Shown here: one piece after another, positions 1 through 15,531 of the stretch
Layout: each line of letters starts with the position of its first letter
How positions within the stretch are numbered: the first letter of the stretch is position 1
From: Salpingoeca rosetta
Taxonomy: Eukaryota; Opisthokonta; Choanoflagellata; Craspedida; Salpingoecidae
NCBI RefSeq assembly: GCF_000188695.1
Contig: NW_004754924.1
Location: 228,722-244,252 of the forward strand
Reading direction: 5' to 3'
Length of the DNA: 15,531 bases
The notes under the pieces: model-generated
Told to the model about the DNA's origin: nothing
Database searches by the model: none
The model's input: only the letters and a program-made list of their open reading frames with translations
Program-made: the position numbers and the translations under genes

Positions 1-84
1 CACACACGCATACGCACACACACACATACGCACGCATGCACACACACGCACGCATGCATGCACGCACGCATGCACACACACACA
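1..84. repeat. CA/CG-CA microsatellite in hisC intron 7
   Basis: Interrupted CA repeat with CACG and ATGC units, continuing from the left edge. It lies just downstream of the donor after the PLP-lysine exon; on the sense strand it reads GT. Confidence 0.9.
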
Positions 85-100
85 GTCAAGCGAATCGAAC

Positions 101-355
101 CATTTGCTCATTGTCCTGCAGATGATGAGGTTGTCGTGTTTGCCAAAGAGAGACATGGCTGTCTCATCACAAAAGTCAGCATACGCCTCATCCACGATGA
201 TCAGGCAGTCCTCCTGACAAGTGCCCGCGAAGACATGACGCGCAACGTGCAGAGCATAAGTTTGAAGAACAAGCAACTCCAGCTATGCGCACACCGCATT
301 CACAACATCACACACACACAGACACAGACACAGACACAGACACACAGACACAGAC

Positions 356-390
<35 letters not shown>

Positions 391-1975
391 CAGACACACA
401 CACACAGACACAGACACACAAACACAGGCAGACAGACACACCATCTTACACACAACGTATACAACGCACACGGACCTGAGCGAGCGTCTCAACGTCTGCA
501 TTTGGGAGCAGCGTCCCTGTGGGGTTGTTTGGTGACGCCAAGAACGCAATCTTGGCCTAGAAGCGAGGTGACAGCCAACGTGTTGTTGTTGAGTGAGCTC
601 AAGCACGCAACAACAAACTCGCACACATGCACACACGAATGCACACGCAGATACAAAAACAAACACTTCACGGGAACGCGAGCGTGCGGTTGTGTGCATG
701 TGTTCAGAGGACGTACGCCGTTGTCGCGAATGGCCTGACGAACAGCATCGACATCGACAGTAAAGTCATCATTGCGGGGAACGTTGATCACGTCCACATT
801 CGCAACGCTGCCAAGGAAGCTGCACAGTGCAATCACAGGCCACGACGTGAGCGGTGATGGGACGGTGAGCGGTGCAGGGGACGATGAAGGGTGCATAAGA
901 ATGACACTTACGCACACACACACACGCACACGCACGCACGCACGCACGCACGCAAAAAAAAAAATACAGACACACAGATACACACAGATACACACACCAG
1001 CACACACACGCGCGCACACACACACACCGTACCTGTACATGCCAAAAGTGGGCGTGCTGGTGACAATGGCCTTGGGATTGACCATGCGAATGATAATGTC
1101 AAGGAGATCATCAGAGCCCGCACCGCAGCACACGTTTTCCGGAGTCACGCCTGCGTATGATTGGTTGTTTTGGTCAAGGGTGGCTGGGTGTCAGGGGATT
1201 GCAAAGGGCGAAAAGATGAAACGTGCGCGAAGTGAGATGACCAACGAACGTCACTAATTGCGCAAACGCAAGTGTGGCCGTCGACTCACCCATCAAGCCG
1301 GCGACTGCCTTACGCAGCTTGACTTGTGAAGGGTCCGGGTACACATGGTGCTGCACCTGCAACGCATGAGCACAGTATCCACCCCTGAGCACACAAAATG
1401 CAAACAGACACACAGACAACGCAAACTCACACAAACAAACACAACCACAGATAACACACATGTGTGCACAAAACAGCACACCTGAACAAAACCCACAACG
1501 TAAGCAAACACACACACGGACACAAGCACACATATACAACACACACACGCAAGCAAGCAAGCAAACACACACACACACACGCACACACGAGGTAACACTG
1601 CTGCACCTTTGTGATGGCATCAAGAACTTGCTGTGGTGCGCCGTACACGTTCTCGTTGGCGTTGAGCTGTGATCCGCACGTGTACAACATACCACAAGCA
1701 CACCACAAGTACACCGGCAAGCACACCGGCAAGCACACCGAAACACCACCAGTGTGTGAGCCCTGTGATACAATGCAATCAGCCAATGCATCACACAAAT
1801 CGCGCCACTCCATCCAAAGGCATGCTCACACGCCAAAACGTGCCTTGACGAGCTTCTCGACGGGAAGGCCGACCTCCTTGGCAATGGCTTCCACGGTCTC
1901 GACGCCCTTGTATGTGGCCTTGGCCAGGTGTGGCGCCACGAACCGGGTGATATCGCTCACGTTGTTGCTGCTCAT
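101..1975 (-). CDS. hisC: Histidinol-phosphate aminotransferase, 5' part (C-terminus outside window)
   Basis: PLP enzyme of histidine synthesis that transaminates imidazole-acetol phosphate with glutamate. Exons in transcript order: 1975-1832, 1666-1607, 1356-1290, 1150-1033, 819-717, 556-476, 213-101. All phases agree, giving about 228 residues. Seen in the protein: a short helical N-terminus starting MSSNNVSDITRF, then LNANENVYG (49-57), YPDP (74-77), GAGSDD (100-105, usually GSDE in the family), SPNNPTG (172-178), VDEAYADF (198-205) and RTMSK with the PLP-binding lysine at 228. These occur in the order and spacing of class I/II aminotransferases of the HisC group. The family is about 350 residues long, so roughly the last third (the GLAGLR motif and small domain) lies left of the window. 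The last exon probably ends at 101, two bases after the lysine codon, with donor GTTCG, but a later donor in the GT tract is possible. The gap between exons 6 and 7 is about three residues shorter than in E. coli HisC, so a tiny missed exon cannot be excluded. The start at 1975 is the first ATG of this frame. No organelle targeting peptide is evident. Confidence 0.86.
309..441. repeat. CAGACA/CAGA microsatellite in hisC intron 6
   Basis: Mixed ACAGAC hexamers and a pure CAGA tetramer run between exons 6 and 7. The sense strand reads TGTCTG, pyrimidine-rich. Confidence 0.9.
910..1028. repeat. CA/CGCA microsatellite with A11 run in hisC intron 4
   Basis: CA and CGCA units broken by an 11-A run (954-964), ending four bases before the exon 4 donor at 1032. 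On the sense strand this is GT directly after the donor. Confidence 0.9.
1505..1588. repeat. CA and GCAA microsatellite in hisC intron 2
   Basis: CA runs with a short GCAA array near 1549-1564, just downstream of the exon 2 donor. The sense strand reads GT. Confidence 0.85.
1712..1740. repeat. 12-bp tandem repeat in hisC intron 1
   Basis: Unit CACCGGCAAGCA present twice plus five bases of a third copy, perfect. Confidence 0.8.
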
Positions 1976-2011
1976 CGCTGCGATACACGCACAACTTGAT
2001 GGTGGGCCGGT

Positions 2012-2048
2012 GGTGAGGTGAGGTGAGGTGAGGTGAGGTGAGGTGAGG
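2012..2048. repeat. GGTGA pentanucleotide array upstream of hisC
   Basis: Seven perfect GGTGA copies plus two bases, ending 37 bp before the hisC ATG. On the sense strand it reads TCACC, so it lies in the promoter or 5' UTR. Confidence 0.9.
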
Positions 2049-2221
2049 CTGCCTTGAACTGGGTGCTTTGCTTGTTATGATGGCTGGAGGATGACGACAG
2101 AAAGTGCGCAACAACAAAAGCCAGCAAGCAAGCAGCGGACACTGCAAGTCTTGGCGATCATAGGGTGATATGCCAGAATTTCAGCACACACGCTGCACGC
2201 TGCGTGTTGCAGCCAATTTGC

Positions 2222-2249
2222 TGTTGTTTGTTGTTGTTGTTTAAGTTAG

Positions 2250-2298
<49 letters not shown>

Positions 2299-2351
2299 AC
2301 AATGTAAGTTGTTGTTGTTTAAGTTGTTGTTGTTGTTGTTGTTGTTGTTGG
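2222..2351. repeat. GTT-rich trinucleotide tract
   Basis: Several GTT runs (longest about 16 copies, 2249-2296) separated by TTTAAG interruptions, intergenic between ABCC and hisC. Confidence 0.9.
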
Positions 2352-2599
2352 GTATGCTCAGCAACACCACACCAAAAGACCAAAGGTAGGCTGTGTCTTT
2401 ACTTGACGTGAGGCCACCACGCCATCATGCAACCTTCGTCAAGTGGTTTCAAAAACAAGCGAACTCATACACCACGCAAACGGAACAACGCACTGTGTAA
2501 CTATTCACGATCAAACAGAGCAAACAGAGCAAACAATACAATACAATATTCACGTAAGTCTACACTATGCACGACGCACACCAGCCTCCTAAGCTTGTC

Positions 2600-11951
<9,352 letters not shown>

Positions 11952-12708
11952 CTCCACAGGTGCAAGCTGCTGGTGATGTGAATAGAAATGAACTTTGTCT
12001 GCTGCTTGGTGCGACTGTCGCCGCCGTTGCGCTGGCCACTCAGCCGTGGTGTTGCTCAGTCTCCCGTCACCTCACGTGTAAGCGTGCGAGTCTCTCGCTC
12101 TCTGCCTTACACTGAGTTACGTGGGCGATGCAGAAGCGCGAAGGCGCGAAGGCGTGGAGGTCAGGGATGCAGCATGCACCCGCGTGCAAGTCGTGCAGGG
12201 GGTCGAGAAGCGGAGCGCGTGTGTGTCTGGAGCAGGCAACAGGTCAACGTAACATGTGACGCGAAAGTGTGCACACACACACTCACGAACACAAACAAAC
12301 ACACGTGCAGCCGCAATTTCGCAACAATTTCGTGTTTGATGACGGCAAATGATGACGAATTTGGTGGTGCTGGTCCTTTGCTCGGGTGCTCTTGCTTGCA
12401 GGCACACCTGACGGAGATGTGAAAAATGAACATGGTCACTGCTCTCGCACCACTCCAAGCACCACACTCACATCACATCACACACGCGTTCAGTGACATG
12501 ACGCATGGGTTGTTGACAGACATGGTTCTTGGTTGACCCACAACTGCAATTGACACGACTATATTTAGCCTGCTGTGACACATGTGACACATGACTTGCT
12601 CCATTCACTCCAACCTTCCCGAACGGGGACTTTGGCCACCTTCTCCCATGGAACCAACCAGTCTTCCGGACACGGACAAGACAGAAACGCACACACGCAC
12701 ACACGCAC

Positions 12709-12751
<43 letters not shown>

Positions 12752-12775
12752 CACACACACACGCATATTTTTTGA
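11952..12775. other. Intergenic region between BCDIN3D-like gene (3' end) and ABCC (5' end)
   Basis: No coding exon is supported here; the open frames are short and low in coding character. It should carry the ABCC promoter and 5' UTR next to 11951 and the 3' UTR of the BCDIN3D-like gene next to 12776. A CA tract occupies 12689-12763, immediately past that gene's stop. An 8-bp repeat GCGCGAAG occurs twice in tandem at 12136-12151, about 190 bp upstream of the ABCC ATG. A TATA-like word (CTATATTTAG, about 12559-12568) is too far from either start to assign. Confidence 0.6.
12689..12763. repeat. CA microsatellite just past the BCDIN3D-like stop codon
   Basis: CA/CGCA repeat beginning 12 bp downstream of the stop; the sense strand reads GT within the 3' UTR. 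Confidence 0.9.
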
Positions 12776-13540
12776 CTATCTATCGTCGCCCTTATCGTCC
12801 CTAGCTGCCGTCTTCGTCTTCTTCAGCTCATTCTCACCGCCATCATCGCTAGCTGCTATCTGCACGTGACCCTCCTCAATACCAACACCATCACCATCAC
12901 CATCAGCACCAACACCACCACCATCAACATCAACACCACCACTGCATGCTGGGTTGCCGCGGCGAACGAAGAGCCAGAGGGGGCGCTTCCACGTTGTCGT
13001 GCCCAGCTCCGCCACCAGCGCAAACCCAGCGCCCTCAATCTGCAATTTGATGGCGGGAAACAGCTTTGCACCACGCAGTGCCAGCCGGTCGATATACGGG
13101 GGCTGCTCTCCTTTGCCGCGACGCAGCCGTCTTGTGGTGGTGGTGATGATGGTGGTGGTGTGAGTGAGTGATGGAGTGAGTGATGAGTGAGTGAGTGAGA
13201 CAGAGAGACAGACAGAGAGAGCGTGTGAGTGTGAGAGACACAGAGACAGACAGAGAGAGCGCGTGAGTGTGTGCGTGTGTACGTAGGTGCGGGTTGAGCA
13301 AACGTCGAGCACGAGTGCCACAACGCAAAGCCAATGCGCCTGTCGCTCACCTTCGGCACGTCTTGTAACTTGGGCTCCGCTGAGGCTCTACAAGCAAGGC
13401 ATCTGGCCCGATCACACACATGCATGAGGCAAGCAGCATGTAAGCACGCACATGTGTGCATATGGACACAAACACATGCTCTTCCACTTGTACATGCGTA
13501 GTTCCATACACACCCACACCCACACACACACCCACACACA

Positions 13541-13575
<35 letters not shown>

Positions 13576-14747
13576 GTGAGGTTGCACAGCGTTGAGAGGG
13601 TGCGCATGAACTTGTCATCGCCGACGTTGACGTGAATCCACATTGTGACGGAGAACAGACACACAAGCGAAAACCGATCCCGCCCACGCGCGCGCAGAAA
13701 CCTGAGCACGTCATTATGGGGATGAGCGAGCAGTGGACTGAGGTGGAGTGAAGCGGGGCAAAGTGACACTGAGGTGGAAGAGACAGCGAGAGAAATAAAG
13801 CGCGCCAACTTGATCACTATCACAGTGTAAGTTCAGCATTATTGTCGCCGACGTTTATCTGCAGCTGCAATGCCTCAAACATCACCATCACCTCCCCCCC
13901 AGCAACACGTCTCAACGCACCTTTCAGCTTCGACAGCAAGCGCGTCGTGCTCGCTTACATCCAGCACGCCAAACTCCAAGCTGCGTGGCGCGTCGGCTTC
14001 CACTTTCCCGCCTTGCTGCTGTATCCTCGCACTGTTCCCCGAAAGGAAGCTGGCACGCGCTGTCTCCACCAGCCGAGGATCCACATCACACCCGAAGCAG
14101 TGAACTTGTCGCTGTTGGTAAGAGAGGAACACAAGGGAACATGAGATCACACGTGGCATACAAGCAAAAGTGGGAGTTGAGTGCAGGAGCGCGGAAAGAA
14201 TACACGTACGAGACCACACTAGCTGCTTTGCTTCCGCTCGATGACACGATGCATGTACAGCATGGTTGGTGGTGATCGCACCTTTGTTTGTGACGCCAGT
14301 AAGCGCTGCAGTTCAACCGTCAGCTCCTGTCAAATGAAAACCGCAAGACACAGCATGTGTGTGAGTGAGTCGGGCATGGTTTCCAAGACACACACATGTG
14401 TGCGAGTGTGAGTGAGTGAGTGAGTGAGTGAGTGCGAGTGTGGGTGTGGGTGTGCAGGTATGTTTGCGGACAAGCCCTTGAATCGAATGCAACGCGTGGC
14501 GCAGCACACACCAACCCCGGTGTTGCAGCCGATGTCCAGGAGGCAGAATGGCACATCGTCCTTCACGCCATTGTCCACGCTCAGGATGGTTGAGACCACA
14601 TGCGCCGAATCGAGCTTGTTCAGTCGCTCATCCACTGGGTTGAACTGATAGTAGCTGACGGAACAAAAGCGGCACGTGGCATTTGAGTGTGAGCGGGGTG
14701 TGTGTGAGCGGTGCGTGTGGGTGTGTGTGCGTGGGTGTGAAGCCTCG

Positions 14748-14844
<97 letters not shown>

Positions 14845-14973
14845 CACACACACACGCACACATACCACATACCACACACACGGACATGTGCTGACCTACA
14901 AGGGAAAGTTGCCAAGCGTCTTGGCGCCCGGGTCAGACGACTGCTCCTGCTCCTGCTCCTCCGCCATCGTCAT
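12776..14973 (-). CDS. BCDIN3D: Bin3-family RNA 5'-monophosphate methyltransferase, BCDIN3D type (complete, 7 exons)
   Basis: SAM-dependent methyltransferase. In animals BCDIN3D O-methylates the 5' monophosphate of RNAs such as cytosolic tRNA-His; the same role here is inference. Exons: 14973-14900, 14654-14516, 14326-14282, 14111-13921, 13701-13574, 13402-13351, 13130-12776. The sum is 984 nt in phase, 327 residues. Seen: NFPFYYQFNP at the N-terminus, SAM motif I DIGCNTG (65-71), CDVDP (94-98, motif II acidic residue), the Bin3 signature SVTMWIHVN (167-175) followed by GDD, LLVEPQ (195-200), and a C-terminal strand GTTTWKRPLWLF like the family's NTSWDRSLLLF. Family members usually read EPQPW after the post-motif strand; here it is EPQRSPSY, lacking the Trp. 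A Gly/Asp-rich, then Lys-rich tail of about 55 residues follows the domain. The start is the first of two near ATGs (14973 and 14967). The gene diverges from the small membrane protein gene 137 bp away. The donor of exon 5 lies directly in a GT repeat. Confidence 0.88.
13160..13282. repeat. GAGT and GACAGA compound repeat in BCDIN3D-like intron 6
   Basis: A GAGT array is followed by an imperfect duplication of about 37 bp (about 13196-13232 and 13233-13270) built on GAGACAGACAGAGAGAGCG. Confidence 0.75.
13508..13573. repeat. CCCACA/CA microsatellite forming the exon 5 donor
   Basis: CCCACA units pass into CA, ending at 13573. The GT donor of BCDIN3D-like exon 5 is the first dinucleotide of the sense-strand GT array. 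Confidence 0.85.
14397..14456. repeat. GAGT tetranucleotide array in BCDIN3D-like intron 2
   Basis: About seven GAGT copies flanked by GTGTGG variants; the sense strand reads CTCA. Confidence 0.85.
14750..14863. repeat. Long CA microsatellite in BCDIN3D-like intron 1
   Basis: About 44 uninterrupted CA copies (14750-14837), then CGCA interruptions. It is the longest pure CA run in the window and reads GT in sense. Confidence 0.95.
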
Positions 14974-15110
14974 CACCACGAGCGATGAGTGCTTGGCCAG
15001 TCCTGAAGTTGGGACGATTTGTGGATAATTTCCACAAATAATCTGCGTCCGGTGGGCGTGCACAACAACTCGCCAACAACCAACCAACCAACCAACAACA
15101 ACTTGCCAGG
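14974..15110. promoter_or_regulatory. Divergent (bidirectional) promoter region with palindrome
   Basis: Only 137 bp separate the start codons of the minus-strand BCDIN3D-like gene and the plus-strand small membrane protein gene, so both promoters and both 5' UTRs must overlap here. It holds a perfect inverted repeat at 15017-15039: arms ATTTGTGGA and TCCACAAAT with a 5-bp AT-only spacer, in otherwise GC-rich DNA. A CCAA/CAA-rich tract (15074-15101) just before the plus-strand ATG is probably 5' UTR. No canonical TATA box is evident. Which factor binds the dyad is unknown. Confidence 0.6.
15017..15039. promoter_or_regulatory. 9-bp-arm perfect palindrome in divergent promoter
   Basis: Left arm ATTTGTGGA (15017-15025), spacer TAATT, right arm TCCACAAAT (15031-15039). 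It lies 44 bp upstream of the BCDIN3D-like ATG and 72 bp upstream of the other gene's ATG. The symmetry suits a dimeric DNA-binding factor serving both directions, or a hairpin in a 5' UTR. This reading is inference. Confidence 0.5.
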
Positions 15111-15478
15111 ATGGGTGGCCTGTTCCCAGACGACTTGCCAAACATCGACTATCGCGATGCTCTGCCCGATAGGTGCGTGCTGCTTGTGCGTTTACTTGTC
15201 TGCTTGTGTGCGTGCGGGTGGTTTCAGCGCAAGCACCGCTGGAAATGCGCCTCGTCTCATCATGTGTTGGGCGTGCATCCATTGTGTTTTGTCACGACAA
15301 CAACAGGGCCTTCTTCATCGTGAGCATTGTCATCGCCGTGATTCTGCTGGTGAAGGAGTACGCGGAGCTCGTGGTGCAGGCTGTTGGCGCCTTTCCAAAG
15401 TCCATCTGTTTCGTGTACCTCGTCGGCGCGTACACTTTCGTCTATGTGGTACGGGTGAAGAGAAGGCGAGCGTATTGA
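15111..15478 (+). CDS. Small two-helix membrane protein, unrecognised (3' end uncertain)
   Basis: I do not recognise this protein. The ATG at 15111 has a good Kozak context (GCCAGGATGG). Exon 1 is 15111-15172, ending CCCGATAG before donor GTGCGT; exon 2 starts at 15307 after acceptor CAACAG, in phase. It encodes a short acidic N-terminus (MGGLFPDDLPNIDYRDALPD), a hydrophobic segment at about 22-36, an amphipathic loop with KEYAEL, and a second hydrophobic segment at about 53-69. If exon 2 reads through, the protein is 77 residues and ends in the basic tail RVKRRRAY with stop at 15476-15478. Alternatively a donor at 15449 (GTACGG) or 15455 (GTGAAG) splices to an acceptor near 15507 (GATTGCAG) and continues with PCDCVRFA beyond the window. 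The second option is quite possible because basic tails in read-through introns are common. It shares a short divergent promoter with the BCDIN3D-like gene. Confidence 0.6.
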
Positions 15479-15531
15479 ACGACGGGTTCATGTTGTGTCG
15501 ATTGCAGCCCTGCGACTGTGTTCGCTTTGCA

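Larger units (their letters stand above)
1976..2599. other. Intergenic region between hisC (5' end) and ABCC (3' end)
   Basis: No coding exon is supported here. It should contain the hisC promoter and 5' UTR (right side of 1975) and the ABCC 3' UTR and polyadenylation site (left of 2600). It holds a GGTGA pentanucleotide array (2012-2048) and a GTT-rich tract (2222-2351). The only poly(A)-signal-like word for ABCC I see is AGTAAA on the minus strand (about 2397-2402), about 200 bp past the stop; this is weak. Confidence 0.6.

Noticed and set aside
92..101. GGTTCGATTC on the minus strand, like a tRNA B box
   Set aside because: It lies at the end of the hisC PLP-lysine exon and its donor. I see no A box, acceptor stem or cloverleaf around it.
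309..441. Regularly spaced CAGACA units considered as a CRISPR-like array
   Set aside because: There is no repeat-spacer structure; it is a simple microsatellite in an intron of a eukaryotic gene.
668..671. Residues 668-671 of the transporter (LLDD): loss of the NBD1 catalytic glutamate taken as a defect
   Set aside because: Asp at this place in NBD1 is normal for ABCC proteins, which have one degenerate ATP site. Coordinates here are protein residues.
58..738. Long plus-strand open frame rich in His, Thr and Gln
   Set aside because: It runs through CA and CAGA repeats and is antisense to hisC exons that join in phase; it is a repeat artefact.
11952..11957. GTG at 11957 as an upstream start of the transporter
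   Set aside because: It is only two codons upstream of an ATG in the same frame, and eukaryotic initiation at GTG is rare; the ATG at 11951 was used.

Overview
The window looks like nuclear DNA of an intron-dense, GC-rich unicellular eukaryote. Every gene is cut by many short introns full of dinucleotide and trinucleotide microsatellites, and there are no operons, Shine-Dalgarno sites or prokaryotic signals. An animal-type BCDIN3D RNA methyltransferase, a short MRP-type ABC transporter and a histidine-biosynthesis enzyme together fit a unicellular holozoan. A choanoflagellate such as Salpingoeca is my best guess. It is an inference from gene style and content, not a match I could compute.

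Layout, left to right. (1) 101-1975, minus strand: first seven exons (about 228 residues) of a histidinol-phosphate aminotransferase; its C-terminal third lies left of the window. (2) 1976-2599: intergenic, with a GGTGA pentanucleotide tract and a long GTT tract. (3) 2600-11951, minus: a complete MRP/ABCC exporter of the short (ABCC4-like) type, 19 exons whose phases join exactly into 1435 residues. A 100-N assembly gap falls in its second intron and is flanked by a degraded second copy of exon 2. (4) 11952-12775: intergenic, holding the likely ABCC promoter and a CA tract. (5) 12776-14973, minus: a complete seven-exon Bin3-family RNA methyltransferase of BCDIN3D type, 327 residues. (6) 14974-15110: a 137-bp divergent promoter containing a perfect 9-bp-arm palindrome. 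(7) 15111 to about 15478, plus: start of a small two-helix membrane protein I do not recognise.

The genes do not form an obvious pathway: amino-acid synthesis, membrane export, RNA 5'-end methylation and an unknown membrane protein. The only likely regulatory coupling is the shared promoter between the BCDIN3D-like gene and the small membrane protein. I found no novel defence, mobile or biosynthetic system. The points most worth a second look are the probably spurious assembly gap, a likely GC-AG intron, a BCDIN3D variant lacking the usual EPQPW tryptophan, the promoter palindrome and the strand-biased intronic repeats.
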